Counted from the stretch's first letter, positions 44,125-53,886 are shown. The stretch is DNA of 64,000 nt from Clostridia bacterium (GCA_017435385.1 JAFSFB010000001.1:124001-188000), one strand, 5' to 3'. The notes: generated from the letters alone by a model not told the origin. Made by a program: numbers and translations.

Positions 44125-45145
44125 TGATTCTGCCGCCGCCGATAACCGTGTCGCCCAGATAAATGACCGCACTCTGACCCGGAGTGACCGAACGCTGAGG
44201 CTCGTCGAAAACGACGGATATTTTTCCGCCGTCGAGGGGAGTTATCAGCGCAGGCTGTTCCTTGGCACGGAAACGGATCTTGACCTCGGCACGCATCGGT
44301 TCGGTGAGCTTGTCAAAAGCGATGAAATTGAGTCTGTCTGCGATAAGTCCTCGGCTGTACTGCGTTCCGTTTTCACCTATAACGACGGTGTTGTTTCCGG
44401 CGTTTATTGAATTGACAAACATCGGCTTTCCGAAGGCGCCGAGCCCTTTCCGCTGACCGACGGTGTAGTTGATTATGCCGTTATGAGTTCCGAGAATATT
44501 TCCCTCGGAGTCAACGAAATTCCCTTTTGGCGAAGAAATACCTTTTGAAGAGAGAAAAGATATATAGTCATCATTCGGCACGAAGCAGATCTCCTGACTG
44601 TCGCCCTTTTCGGCAACGGGAAGCTCTGCCCTGCGTGCCGTTTCTCTTATTTCATCCTTTGAAAGTCCCTCAAGAGGAAAAACGGTTTTTGCAAGCTGTT
44701 CCTGAGAGAGTCTGAAAAGAAAATAGCTCTGGTCCTTGGGGCTTTGTGAGCGTTTGAGAAGATATCTGCCGTCAGACTCTTCAATTCTTGCATAATGCCC
44801 CGTGGCTATGCCGTCGCATCCGATTTCGAGAGCATGCTCAAGCATGACTCCGAACTTGATTTCTTTGTTGCATTCGATGCAGGGGTTGGGAGTTCTTCCG
44901 CCGAGATATTCGTCAATGAACGGAGAGATGACCTTTTTGGAAAAGATTTCTCTGCGGTCGAGAACGCTGAGCCCGATTCCGAGCTTGTCTGCGATCCGCT
45001 GAGCGTCGGATATGTCGCCGTCTGCACCGTCGTCGGGCTTGAGGCGAAGAATTATTCCCGTAACATCGCAGCCCTGCTGCAAAAGCAGATGTGCCGCAAC
45101 GGCGCTGTCAACGCCGCCGCTGAGACCGACAGCAATCTTTTTCAA
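44108..45145 (-). CDS. mnmA: tRNA-specific 2-thiouridylase MnmA
   Basis: 345 residues, start TTG behind GGAGGTGA. PP-loop GLSGGVDSAVAAHLL (8-22); catalytic cysteines in GRTPNPCIECN and in GDSQEICFVPND. It makes s2U34 in tRNAs for Glu, Gln and Lys. Together with MnmG it modifies the same wobble base. Confidence 0.97.
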   Translation of the reverse strand: MKKIAVGLSGGVDSAVAAHLLLQQGCDVTGIILRLKPDDGADGDISDAQRIADKLGIGLSVLDRREIFSKKVISPFIDEYLGGRTPNPCIECNKEIKFGVMLEHALEIGCDGIATGHYARIEESDGRYLLKRSQSPKDQSYFLFRLSQEQLAKTVFPLEGLSKDEIRETARRAELPVAEKGDSQEICFVPNDDYISFLSSKGISSPKGNFVDSEGNILGTHNGIINYTVGQRKGLGAFGKPMFVNSINAGNNTVVIGENGTQYSRGLIADRLNFIAFDKLTEPMRAEVKIRFRAKEQPALITPLDGGKISVVFDEPQRSVTPGQSAVIYLGDTVIGGGRIISQLP

Positions 45146-45353
45146 AAAATCACCTCCGATTAATACAAATATGATCTTCTTTATATTATACCATATATAA
45201 TAAAGATTTCCAATAGCCGAAGCAAGGATATTTTGTAAATACCAAAATAATTAAAAATTCATAAATAAAATTATAAAACAGAAAAACTAACCGAAAAACG
45301 GCGGTTTTAAGCATAAATATGCACAGTTCTGAAAAGTAATATTCAAAAAACAC

Positions 45354-45382
45354 TTGAAGATTTTTGCAGTTTGATATATAAT
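45354..45382 (+). promoter_or_regulatory. Promoter of the PHP-domain gene
   Basis: TTGAAG 45354-45359, 17-bp spacer, TATAAT 45377-45382, 101 bp before the ATG. The rest of 45146-45483 is AT-rich, with no gene seen. Confidence 0.7.
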
Positions 45383-45483
45383 TGGTGTATATTGAGATAA
45401 TTTGCACTCAAATTCAGAAAATTTGATTTCAGACTATCGGAAGACGTTGAAACTGCTTAAATTTTGAAAGAGGTTAATTGAGT

Positions 45484-46359
45484 ATGGGCGGAGATCTGCA
45501 TTGTCACACAAAACTTTCTGACAGCTCTTTGGGCATTGATGACCTTATTGTGCTTGCTCAGAAAAGAGGAATCAACACAATTGCCATAACCGACCGTGAC
45601 TGCCAGGCAGGTACGGTCAGGGGAAAGATTATCGGTGAGCGCAGAGGCATAACCGTTATCCCCGGCGTTGAGATTTCCTGCTACGATTCAAAAAGAGAAA
45701 AATATGTCGATATGCTCTGCTATCTGAGCGACAGCCCCGACAGACTCGAAGGTCTGTGCCACAGAAACATTGTCGCAAGAAAGAAAGCAAGCCAGCTTAT
45801 GACTCTCAAAATTGCCCGCAAATATCCCATCACGCCCGAGCTCGTTCTCAAGTGCGCAACGGGATCAACGGCGGTTTTTGAGCAGCATATCATGCACGCT
45901 CTTATGGAATGCGGTCTGACAGACAGACTCTACGGCGACTTATATTTTGAGCTTTTCTCACCCGAAAGTCCCGAGAACGTTCTCGTTAAGGCGAATTATC
46001 CCGAGCCTGCCGAGGTTATCGAGGCGATTCATGAAGCAGGCGGTATTGCCGTTTACGCTCATCCCTCGACTGAAGAGGATGTTGAGATCGTCAGAGAGCT
46101 TGCGGAAAAAGGTCTTGACGGCATAGAGGTTTGGCATCCCTCAATTTCCGATCAGCAGAAGGGAATCCTGACTGATATAGCCAAAAAAGCAAGCCTTCTT
46201 TCAATCGGCGGATCCGAGTTTATGGGAATGTATTCCAAGCAGGCGGTTTCTCTCGGAGCTTATGAAACTCCCGATGCCGCAGTCAAGGCATTGATGAGCT
46301 ATAAAGCAAAAATGAAAAAGCGTAAGGCGGCGGAAAATGCCGAAAAAGACGCAAAATAA
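45484..46359 (+). CDS. PHP-domain phosphoesterase
   Basis: 291 residues from ATG 45484 (AGAGG 10 bp upstream; TTG at 45478 is possible). Metal motifs: DLHCHTKLSDSS at the N-terminus, GVEISC, YAHPS and GGSEFMG. The layout is that of stand-alone PHP proteins such as the YciV/RNase AM group, which act on nucleotide phosphates or RNA 5' ends. The exact substrate is unknown. Followed by a small unknown gene 24 bp away. Confidence 0.85.
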   Translation: MGGDLHCHTKLSDSSLGIDDLIVLAQKRGINTIAITDRDCQAGTVRGKIIGERRGITVIPGVEISCYDSKREKYVDMLCYLSDSPDRLEGLCHRNIVARKKASQLMTLKIARKYPITPELVLKCATGSTAVFEQHIMHALMECGLTDRLYGDLYFELFSPESPENVLVKANYPEPAEVIEAIHEAGGIAVYAHPSTEEDVEIVRELAEKGLDGIEVWHPSISDQQKGILTDIAKKASLLSIGGSEFMGMYSKQAVSLGAYETPDAAVKALMSYKAKMKKRKAAENAEKDAK

Positions 46360-46383
46360 ATACATATGAAGGGGGAAGAAAAA

Positions 46384-46932
46384 ATGAGAAGAAACGATGA
46401 CGACATGAAGATTTTTCATCCCCGAATGGCTGACGGCGCAGGCGGAGAGCTGATGCGTCTGGCGGCTCTGACCGATGAATACCGACGCAACGGTAATATG
46501 CAGAAGGCGGCGGACATCGGCGAAAAGCTCGCAGGAATTATTCCCGAGGAGGCTTTTCCCGAGGATACCGCAAGGCTGAACAACAAGGAGCTCATGCAGC
46601 TCCGTGCGCTGATGAGCTTTGCAGCCCAGATCGCTTTGCAGAAATATATGCCGCATTCGATGCTCGCCTCTCAGGCGGTCAACTCGATGTTCACGAAGCT
46701 CAGCGAAACCTCTCCCGGAGTTTTCTCGAACATTTCTGACGGTTCCTCTTTTACATTTTATTATTTATCTGTACGCAAGCAGGAGGATATCGAGGAGGAG
46801 ATCGGCAAAAACTATGCGATGCTCTGCGACAGGGCAGGCGACGAGAGATTCATCAATCTCGGAAGCAAGGTCTATGCCGAAACCGATATGTATGTCTGCA
46901 AGGTTATCGACAGAGCGGAGCTTGTGGAGTAA
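46384..46932 (+). CDS. Hypothetical helical protein
   Basis: 182 residues from ATG 46384, which has AGGGGGAAG in front; an in-frame ATG at 46366 overlaps that site. Predicted mostly helical and soluble, with no motif I recognise. Likely co-transcribed with the PHP gene. Confidence 0.65.
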   Translation: MRRNDDDMKIFHPRMADGAGGELMRLAALTDEYRRNGNMQKAADIGEKLAGIIPEEAFPEDTARLNNKELMQLRALMSFAAQIALQKYMPHSMLASQAVNSMFTKLSETSPGVFSNISDGSSFTFYYLSVRKQEDIEEEIGKNYAMLCDRAGDERFINLGSKVYAETDMYVCKVIDRAELVE

Positions 46933-46959
46933 CAAAACAACAGAATCATATTGAAATCA

Positions 46960-46996
46960 AACCGTTTCAGAATTAAAACTGAAGCGGTTTTTTGTT
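46960..46996 (+). terminator. Terminator after the PHP operon
   Basis: Stem AACCGTTTCAG / CTGAAGCGGTT followed by TTTTTGTTTTTT. Confidence 0.9.
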
Positions 46997-47053
46997 TTTT
47001 ATCCGGAGAAAAAATTAAAAAATACAAAATGATTTTTAAAAAACCGACCGTAG

Positions 47054-47082
47054 TCCGTACTATAGTTCGGAAATATTCCGAA
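47054..47082. promoter_or_regulatory. Overlapping palindromes upstream of the tad operon
   Basis: TCCGTACTATAGTTCGGA (47054-47071) is palindromic apart from one central pair and overlaps TTCGGAA-N3-TTCCGAA (47066-47082). The sites lie 280 bp before the tad promoter, in an AT-rich 450-bp stretch with no gene. An operator for a pilus regulator is a possibility. Confidence 0.4.
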
Positions 47083-47363
47083 TTCATATGCATCGATACT
47101 ATATTATAATAAAAATAAGAAAATGTATATATTCACTCAAAAAATGAATATTTTACCCAAATTAATAAAATCTTAACAATTATTTGGTAAAAATGTGAAA
47201 ATTTTTTTAACAAAATGTGGAGAAAAGTTTGTTTTTTGCAAAAATTCAAAACAGACTGCACTCCGTATTGATGACAAACCCTTGATTTTTAAGGAAAAAC
47301 CACCATTAGTAGGGTATTTGTGCAAAATGCTTAATAGAACATATCTGATGTGGAAAACTACTA

Positions 47364-47392
47364 TTGACTTTGTCAAAACGTGGTGCTATGAT
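47364..47392 (+). promoter_or_regulatory. Promoter of the tad/flp operon
   Basis: TTGACT 47364-47369, 17-bp spacer, TATGAT 47387-47392 with extended TG. The start would be near 47400, about 55 bp before the prepilin peptidase gene. Confidence 0.8.
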
Positions 47393-47454
47393 GAAGTTGC
47401 GGAAAGGAAGAAGATTTCAAATCCTTCCAAAAGCTGAAACGGAGGCGAGGGTCT

Positions 47455-48138
47455 ATGATTGATGCTCTTTACGGCGGCGTTCTCGGAATGATAGCTGCGT
47501 TGGCATTTAATCGGATTTCGGTTTTCCAGATAAAACGCAGAACCGACGAAACTTCAAAGATCGAAGCCGTCGGAAACACGGCAACGGTTGTTATCTGGGT
47601 TCTGATCTCGGGGCTCCTTTTCGCGGCAGTCTTTGCGATGACGGATAACACGGCGGCAAGGCTCGAATCGATCGCTTACATATCGGTTGCGCTCTCAATC
47701 GCAGTTGTTGACCTCGACATCAAGAAGATTCCGAACTCCTCGGTGCTTGCTCTTCTGATTATCAGAACGGTTGCTCTTGTTTATGTGATCGTAAGCGGTG
47801 CACCGCTGAAGGAAACGCTGATTCCTTCCCTCGTCGGTCTTGCAGGCGGCTTCATTCTCTATCAGATTCCGCTGTTTTTCGGAATCCCGATAGGAACGGG
47901 CGATGTCAAATACAGTGCGGCGATCGGATATTGCTTAGGTGCATTCGGCTATCTCCAGGCGGCGCTGGTTATGGCTGTGGGACTTCTGGTTTATCTCGTT
48001 TATCTCATAGCGACCAAGAAGGGTTCGCTGAAAACGAAAAGCCCGATGGGACCTTATCTCTCCCTCGGAGTTATCGTTACGGTCTTGTTCCCGATGTTCG
48101 GGGAACTTTCAGAAACGGTGTTCTCATCGTTATTCTAA
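47455..48138 (+). CDS. cpaA: Prepilin peptidase (TadV/CpaA, A24 family)
   Basis: 227 residues, about six membrane segments, GGAGG before the ATG. The two catalytic aspartates are in VDLDIKKIPN and IGTGDVKY (GxGD). It cleaves the leaders of Flp and TadE-type pilins at the inner face of the membrane. It lacks the cytoplasmic zinc/methylase domain, as is usual for TadV. First gene of the pilus operon. Confidence 0.92.
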   Translation: MIDALYGGVLGMIAALAFNRISVFQIKRRTDETSKIEAVGNTATVVIWVLISGLLFAAVFAMTDNTAARLESIAYISVALSIAVVDLDIKKIPNSSVLALLIIRTVALVYVIVSGAPLKETLIPSLVGLAGGFILYQIPLFFGIPIGTGDVKYSAAIGYCLGAFGYLQAALVMAVGLLVYLVYLIATKKGSLKTKSPMGPYLSLGVIVTVLFPMFGELSETVFSSLF

Positions 48139-48189
48139 TTGGGGAAAAAGCTCCGCAAAGGAGCAAAAAATAAAAATGGAGGTTTTAGT

Positions 48190-48384
48190 ATGTTAAGAAA
48201 ATGGTTCAAAGACGAAGAAGGCCAAGGCATGGTTGAGTACGGTCTCATCATCGGTCTGATTGCAGTTGTTGTAATCGTAGCCCTCGTTGCACTTGGACCG
48301 AAGATCCGCGACATGTTCGATCAGGTGAATGACGAACTGGATAAGGCTGCATCAACTCCCGCAGCAACAAACGCCGCAACCTGA
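48190..48384 (+). CDS. flp1: Flp-type pilin 1
   Basis: 64 residues; GGAGG before the ATG. Leader MLRKWFKDEEG, then QGMVEYGLIIG, matching the Flp rule G / x4 E Y, then a hydrophobic helix and a short C-terminal part ending in APAATNAAT-like residues (ASTPAATNAAT). The major pilin candidate. Nearly identical to copies 2 and 3. Confidence 0.96.
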   Translation: MLRKWFKDEEGQGMVEYGLIIGLIAVVVIVALVALGPKIRDMFDQVNDELDKAASTPAATNAAT

Positions 48385-48483
48385 TGACTCCCGCTCCTTT
48401 ATCAAAGGGGAAAGAAAGAGAAAACAAAGAATAGAACAAACATAAAAAATGATAAAGGAAAAATAAAAAGGGAGGAAAAGAAA

Positions 48484-48678
48484 ATGTTAAGAAAATGGTT
48501 TAAAGACGAAGAAGGTCAGGGCATGGTTGAATACGGTCTGATCATCGGATTGATCGCAGTTGTCGTTATCGTTGCTCTCGTTGCACTCGGACCGAAGATC
48601 CGTGATATGTTCGATCAGGTAAACGACGAACTCGACAAGGCAGCATCAACTCCTGCGGCAACCAACGCAGCAACCTGA
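48484..48678 (+). CDS. flp2: Flp-type pilin 2
   Basis: 64 residues, same amino-acid sequence as copy 1. Many codons differ at silent positions, so it is not a fresh duplication of copy 1. Its own GGGAGG site and a 100-bp spacer precede it. Confidence 0.96.
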   Translation: MLRKWFKDEEGQGMVEYGLIIGLIAVVVIVALVALGPKIRDMFDQVNDELDKAASTPAATNAAT

Positions 48679-48779
48679 TAAAAGCTTACCAACCCTTTAA
48701 TCCTATAGGGAAAAGAGAAAAATAAAAAAATTCAGAGAAAATAAAAAATCAAATGGAAAATAAAAGGGAGGTAAACATT

Positions 48780-48974
48780 ATGTTAAGAAAATGGTTTAAA
48801 GACGAAGAAGGTCAGGGCATGGTTGAATACGGTCTGATCATCGGCCTCATCGCAGTTGTTGTTATCGTTGCCCTCGTTGCACTCGGACCGAAGATCCGTG
48901 ATATGTTCGATCAGGTAAACGATGAACTCGACAAGGCAGCATCAACTCCCGCTGCAACCAACGCAGGAACCTGA
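48780..48974 (+). CDS. flp3: Flp-type pilin 3
   Basis: 64 residues, differing from copies 1 and 2 only near the C-terminus (NAGT against NAAT). At DNA level it is closer to copy 2. GGGAGG precedes the ATG. The spacer before it is AT-rich and shows no promoter I can defend. Confidence 0.96.
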   Translation: MLRKWFKDEEGQGMVEYGLIIGLIAVVVIVALVALGPKIRDMFDQVNDELDKAASTPAATNAGT

Positions 48975-49020
48975 TAAAGTCTGAAAAATAATCCCTCAAA
49001 TAAATATTAAGTAACCCGAT

Positions 49021-49051
49021 GGGTAAGTTCGCTCGCTGAGCGAGCTTACCC
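49021..49051 (+). terminator. Hairpin between flp3 and tadE (partial terminator)
   Basis: GGGTAAG-x-TCGCTC / GAGCGA-x-CTTACCC closed by a 3-nt loop, then TTCTCTGTTTT. The T-run is imperfect, so it may cut down read-through and keep pilin mRNA higher than assembly-gene mRNA. Confidence 0.65.
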
Positions 49052-49098
49052 TTCTCTGTTTTAAAGAGATAACAATCACCCACGGAGGTGACGGAAAG

Positions 49099-49524
49099 AT
49101 GAAAATACACCGTAAGCCGGAAAAGGATAAGCGGGAAGACGGTCAGGCGATGGTTGAATTTGCGCTGATTCTTCCGATCTTTCTTCTGATTCTGTGCGGA
49201 ATCATCGATTTCGGCTGGCTGTTCTATAATCAGCTTTCGCTGAACAATGCCTGCAGAGAGGGCGCAAGATATGCGGTTGTCAATACCGCTGAGGACGCAA
49301 GCACGCAGGCGATAATCAATCACATTGAAAATTCGACAACAACCGTTTTTGCAAACGACGGGGTTGATATTGAAATAATCTATACCGCTCCGAACGATCC
49401 GACCTCGGGCGACATCAAAGTTACGCTTGAAGCGGAAATATCGTTTTTCACTCCCGTTCTGAGCACGGTTATGGGAAAAGAGAAAACAATAACCTCAACC
49501 GTCATCATGAAGGTTGAGTCATAG
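49099..49524 (+). CDS. tadE: TadE-like minor pilin
   Basis: 141 residues, CGGAGGTGA before the ATG. N-terminal EDGQAMVEFALILPIFLLILCG has the TadE signature (G then Q-A-M-V-E-F). A pseudopilin expected to be processed by the upstream peptidase. Confidence 0.93.
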   Translation: MKIHRKPEKDKREDGQAMVEFALILPIFLLILCGIIDFGWLFYNQLSLNNACREGARYAVVNTAEDASTQAIINHIENSTTTVFANDGVDIEIIYTAPNDPTSGDIKVTLEAEISFFTPVLSTVMGKEKTITSTVIMKVES

Positions 49525-49540
49525 AGAGGTAAAGTCTGTT

Positions 49541-50296
49541 ATGAAAAAGATATATCTGATAGCGGCGGTCATCGCCCTTGTTGCAGGCTTCGCAACCTAT
49601 TTCTTCGCATCGGAGCTGAAAACGAGCAAGATCGTGACGGGAGTCAACGAGGCGACGGTGCTTGTTGCGATTGACGATATCGACAAGGATACGATTCTGA
49701 CAAAGGAAATGTTCCAGGCGGTAAAGCTTCCCGAAACTGCCGTTTCCTTCGGAACGGTCAGCAATATCAACGATGTTATCGGCTTCATGGCAACGGATAA
49801 CATTCTTGCAGGCGAACAGCTCATGGCGAGAAAGGTCGGAGCCATCAGCAGAGATGATGCAAAGGGAAGGCTTTCTTATCAGCTTTCAAACGGAATGTAT
49901 GCTTATACTTTAGCGGTCGATGCCGTGAACAGCATGGGATATTTCATCAAGGAAGGCGACAGGATAAACATTTATAACAGCGCAGTTCCGTCGGCTGCTC
50001 CTGCACTCGAAAATATCCCCGTTCTGAAGATCGGCGACTATGCCGCCAACAAGCAGCAGGATGCAGGCGTTGAGATCCAGACCTACGGCTTGATAACGAT
50101 CGGTCTGACAAAGGAGCAGATTCCCAAGTTCTTCGAGGTTCAGAATTCTTACAGGCTCGCACTTGTGTCCTACGAAGAGGGACACGGTCTTGCCGACGAT
50201 ATTCTGAAGGCATCCGCTCCGACGGGGCAGAGCATTGAGCCGCAGACAAATTTCGGCATGGGTGAGATAACGACCTCACCGCCGGTAACCGAATAA
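49541..50296 (+). CDS. cpaB: Pilus assembly protein CpaB/RcpC (SAF domain)
   Basis: 251 residues from ATG 49541, behind AGAGGTAAAG. One N-terminal membrane segment, then a SAF domain (VLVAIDDIDKDTILT, KEMFQAVKLPE) and a CpaB C-terminal part. It acts outside the membrane and possibly modifies or guides the pilus. In Gram-positives no secretin is present for it to contact. Confidence 0.92.
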   Translation: MKKIYLIAAVIALVAGFATYFFASELKTSKIVTGVNEATVLVAIDDIDKDTILTKEMFQAVKLPETAVSFGTVSNINDVIGFMATDNILAGEQLMARKVGAISRDDAKGRLSYQLSNGMYAYTLAVDAVNSMGYFIKEGDRINIYNSAVPSAAPALENIPVLKIGDYAANKQQDAGVEIQTYGLITIGLTKEQIPKFFEVQNSYRLALVSYEEGHGLADDILKASAPTGQSIEPQTNFGMGEITTSPPVTE

Positions 50297-50319
50297 AAAT
50301 CGTCTGAGAGGTAACGGAT

Positions 50320-51516
50320 ATGGAAAGAATTAATCTGCTTGTTTTGTCCGATGATCTCGATTTGCGGATAAAGGTCAAAAATCTCGTCAGCGATGAGCTT
50401 TTTGCAATCAGCGGTTATTCGGGATTTTCGGCAGAAGGAAAAACAAAAATTGTCAATAAATTTCCCGAGGTTGTGCTCTGCGCAGTCAACGGAGAGGTTC
50501 CCGATTCGGTTTTCGTTTTCGTTCAGGACCTTCTTGCGGCAATCAGGGGAACGATAGTCATTCTTGTCAACGACAACATTTCCGTTGAGCTTGTCAACAA
50601 GGCGGCGCAGTACGGAATCCGAAAGGTTCTTCCGATCGACGGAATCGGAATCGATGAATTTTCGCAGAACATTGAAACGGTATTCAGGCTCGAACAGCAG
50701 AGAGCTCTCGATACGAACGAGGGCAAAAAGGTCCGCTGTAAGGCGCTGGGATTTTTCGGCGGCAAGGGCGGAACGGGAAAAACGACTCTTGCGATCGGAG
50801 TTGCCGCTCAGCTTGCAAAGGCGGGCAAGAGGGTCATGCTTCTTGACCTTGACCTTCAGTTCGGCGATGTTTCGATGGCTCTGGATATTGACACGAAGAA
50901 TTCGATTGTTGACCTCGTTCAGGACAGAGGCGGAATAACGATTGAAAACATCAACGGCTTTGCTGTTGAGCATGCAACGGGAATGAGCGTTCTCTGCGCT
51001 CCGAAAAGCTCGGAATTTGCCGAGTTTGTCGAGGCGGGACATGTCGAGAAAATAATCGATATCATGCGTCCCTACTATGAATACATAATCATTGATCTGC
51101 CTGCATCGTTCAACGATACAACGATAACGGCATGCGAAAACTGCGAGGAAATATTCCTTGTTTATAACAATGAGATGCTCTCTCTGAGAAACGCAAAGGT
51201 CGTCTATTCTATCCTTGACCAGCTTCATCAGAGCGACAAGATCCGTTTCATCATAAACAAGTTTGAAAAAGGGCTTGTCAGAACCGAGGATTTTGAAGAG
51301 ATGTTTCAGCGCAAGATGTTTGCCGTTGTGCCTGCGGACTATTCCGCCGCTCTTGCAAGCATCAACAAGGGAGCTGCCGTAACGGTATCCCATCCGAAAT
51401 CGGCGTTGTCAAAGGGTATTTCCGAGATAGCGGACAAGATAATCGAGATCCATACGGGCATTGTTCCCATCGAAGAAAAGACGAAGAAGAAGGGCTTGTT
51501 CAAATCAAAAAAATAA
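50320..51516 (+). CDS. cpaE: Pilus localisation ATPase CpaE/TadZ
   Basis: 398 residues. N-terminal receiver-like domain (1-120), then MinD/ParA-type ATPase with KGGTGKTT (about 150-157) and DLDLQFGD. The C-terminus is Lys-rich (KTKKKGLFKSKK). TadZ proteins position the pilus machine at the pole or division site. GAGAGGTAA precedes the ATG. Confidence 0.94.
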   Translation: MERINLLVLSDDLDLRIKVKNLVSDELFAISGYSGFSAEGKTKIVNKFPEVVLCAVNGEVPDSVFVFVQDLLAAIRGTIVILVNDNISVELVNKAAQYGIRKVLPIDGIGIDEFSQNIETVFRLEQQRALDTNEGKKVRCKALGFFGGKGGTGKTTLAIGVAAQLAKAGKRVMLLDLDLQFGDVSMALDIDTKNSIVDLVQDRGGITIENINGFAVEHATGMSVLCAPKSSEFAEFVEAGHVEKIIDIMRPYYEYIIIDLPASFNDTTITACENCEEIFLVYNNEMLSLRNAKVVYSILDQLHQSDKIRFIINKFEKGLVRTEDFEEMFQRKMFAVVPADYSAALASINKGAAVTVSHPKSALSKGISEIADKIIEIHTGIVPIEEKTKKKGLFKSKK

Positions 51517-51535
51517 GCATTGAGAGGCTTTGGAC

Positions 51536-52897
51536 ATGGGACTTTTAGACAGAATTGACGGTCAGAAAAAGCTGCAGACCCAGAAAGCGGAAAGCATCTC
51601 CGAGGTTGAAGAGGCTGCGGCGAAGGCTGAAACCGAAGAAATAAAAGAAGATCCTTATCTTGATGTTAAACGCAAGATTCATTCTGCGATCATTGACGAG
51701 ATGAACAAGAGCGGTAAGGTCATAACCGACCGTGAGCAGATGTATAAGATCGTTGACGATCGGGTCAACGAGGATGAGTTCATGATTCCGAGAATCGACA
51801 GAGTCAAGGTCGCAATCGAGCTTTTCAACGATATCATGGGCTACGGTCCGATCGAAGAGCTCGTTCAGAATCCGAATTACAGCGAGATCATGGTCAACGG
51901 CCCCGATAAGATCTATGTCGAAGATAAGGGCAAGCTGAAGCTCACTGATCTGAAATTCAGAGACGAAGAGCATCTTATGAATATTATCAACCGCATTGTT
52001 TCAAATGTCGGCCGTCATGTTGACGAGGCAAGCCCGATGGTCGATGCCCGTCTTTCCGACGGCTCCCGAGTCAATGCGATCATTCCGCCGCTTTCGCTTG
52101 TCGGACCTGTTCTGACGATCCGAAAGTTCGGCAAAAAACCGATAACCGCCCAGCAGCTTCTTCAGTTCGGCTCGCTGACTCCGAATATGCTTCAGTTTCT
52201 CGAAGCATGCGTTAAAGGCAAGCTGAATATCGTTGTTGCAGGCGGAACGGGCAGCGGAAAAACAACGCTGCTGAATGTTCTTTCGTCGTATATTCCCGAG
52301 GACGAAAGAATCGTTACGATTGAAGACGCCGCCGAAGTTCAGCTAAAGCAGGAGCATGTCATAACTCTCGAAGCACGACCTGCGAATCTGGAGGGCAAGG
52401 GTGCGGTCACAATCAGAAATCTTGTCAAGAATGCCCTGCGTATGCGACCTGACAGAATCATCGTCGGTGAGGTCCGTTCAGAGGAAACGCTCGATATGCT
52501 TCAGGCGATGAACACAGGTCATGACGGCTCGCTCACAACAACTCACGCAAACTCCCCGAGAGATACCGTTTCAAGACTTGAAACGATGGTTCTCATGAGC
52601 GGCATGGAGCTTCCGCTCAAGGCGATAAGAGATCAGGTTTCGTCGGCAATCGACCTCATCGTTCAGCAGAGCCGACTGAGGGACGGAACAAGAAAAATAA
52701 CCTCCATCACCGAGGTCGTCGGCATGGAGGGCGATGTTGTGAGCATGCAGGATATTTTTGTTTACGAAACCGACGGCAGGGTTGATGCCTCGGGCAAATT
52801 CATAGGAAAATTCCGTGCCACGGGTGTCAGACCGAACTGCCTTGAAAAAATCAGAGGAAACGGAGTGGCAATCAATAATGAATGGTTTGCAGATTAG
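51536..52897 (+). CDS. cpaF: Secretion ATPase CpaF/TadA
   Basis: 453 residues from ATG 51536 (AGAGG eight bases upstream). Walker [10 protein letters not shown], Walker [12 protein letters not shown], and a His box TTHANSPRD. Powers Flp pilus extension and probably retraction. The stop overlaps the tadB start by 20 bp. Confidence 0.97.
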   Translation: MGLLDRIDGQKKLQTQKAESISEVEEAAAKAETEEIKEDPYLDVKRKIHSAIIDEMNKSGKVITDREQMYKIVDDRVNEDEFMIPRIDRVKVAIELFNDIMGYGPIEELVQNPNYSEIMVNGPDKIYVEDKGKLKLTDLKFRDEEHLMNIINRIVSNVGRHVDEASPMVDARLSDGSRVNAIIPPLSLVGPVLTIRKFGKKPITAQQLLQFGSLTPNMLQFLEACVKGKLNIVVAGGTGSGKTTLLNVLSSYIPEDERIVTIEDAAEVQLKQEHVITLEARPANLEGKGAVTIRNLVKNALRMRPDRIIVGEVRSEETLDMLQAMNTGHDGSLTTTHANSPRDTVSRLETMVLMSGMELPLKAIRDQVSSAIDLIVQQSRLRDGTRKITSITEVVGMEGDVVSMQDIFVYETDGRVDASGKFIGKFRATGVRPNCLEKIRGNGVAINNEWFAD

Positions 52898-53870
52898 CAT
52901 AATAATTCTATCCGTTGCCTTCGGACTTTTCGGATTCATTCTTTTCGTCAGCATTGCAGGAACCGTTACCAAGGACAGACGGGATGTTGAAAAAAGAGTC
53001 GGCAGACTGTCAAACAAGAAAAGCGGACTGACGCTTCAGATTCAGGAAAAGCAGAAAAAGCGCAGAAGCTCGATTCTCAGAAGGGCAACCGACGGCACGG
53101 GCAGACAGTCCGTTCAGAAAAAGAAGCTCATGGACACGATCTTCAACGAGCTGATTCTTGCCGATATAATGATGAAGCCCGAGGAATTCTGCATTATCTG
53201 GCTTCTTCTGACCTTTGTTCCCGCAGGGCTTGCCGCTCTGTTTCAGGCAGGCATGATGCCTTCCGTAACGCTTGCGGCGATAGGTGCGTTTCTGCCGATC
53301 CTTTTCATAAAGATCAAGAAGGGCAACCGCATCAAAGCGTTCGAGGCTCAGCTCGGCGATACGCTCATCATGATGTGTAACGGTCTGCGCTCGGGATTTT
53401 CATTTCAGCAGGCGATGGAAAATGTTGCGAGCGATATGCCTGCTCCGATAGGCATTGAATTCGGACGGGTATGCAACGAGATACGATACGGCGCAACGAT
53501 GGAGGAAGCGCTGAACAATATGTCCGAAAGAGTCAAAAGCCCCGACCTGATGCTTGTTGTTTCGGCGGTTCTCATTCAGAGAACAACGGGCGGCAATCTT
53601 TCGGAAATCCTGACAACGATATCCCAGACGATCAGGGACAGAATCAAGATCAAGGGCGAAATTAATTCCATAACGGCTCAGGGCAGAATGTCGGGCATGA
53701 TTATCGGTGCTCTTCCCGTATGCATAGCGGCGGTGCTGATGGTCGTCAATCCCGAATATATGGAAACATTCTTCACGACCTCGGCAGGAAACATTATGCT
53801 TGCCGTTTCGATCGTTATGGAGATTCTCGGATTCTTCGCAATCAGAAAGGTCGTAACCATAGAATATTAA
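52878..53870 (+). CDS. tadB: Flp pilus inner-membrane platform TadB
   Basis: 330 residues from ATG 52878. T2SF domain (GDTLIMMCNGLRSGFSFQQAME) with membrane segments at about 5-25, 115-160 and near the C-terminus (two). Forms the platform with TadC. Overlaps cpaF by 20 bp, indicating coupling. Confidence 0.94.
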   Translation: MNGLQISIIILSVAFGLFGFILFVSIAGTVTKDRRDVEKRVGRLSNKKSGLTLQIQEKQKKRRSSILRRATDGTGRQSVQKKKLMDTIFNELILADIMMKPEEFCIIWLLLTFVPAGLAALFQAGMMPSVTLAAIGAFLPILFIKIKKGNRIKAFEAQLGDTLIMMCNGLRSGFSFQQAMENVASDMPAPIGIEFGRVCNEIRYGATMEEALNNMSERVKSPDLMLVVSAVLIQRTTGGNLSEILTTISQTIRDRIKIKGEINSITAQGRMSGMIIGALPVCIAAVLMVVNPEYMETFFTTSAGNIMLAVSIVMEILGFFAIRKVVTIEY

Positions 53871-53886
53871 AACGGAGGTGAGCTTT

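Noticed and set aside
47195-47437. An 80-residue open frame upstream of the prepilin peptidase gene
   Set aside because: It has no ribosome site, unusual composition, and contains the operon promoter (47364-47392).
48190-48974. Possible direct-repeat array
   Set aside because: The three repeat units are the flp coding sequences; spacers are unequal and coding signals are clear, so this is no CRISPR. No CRISPR or cas genes were found anywhere.
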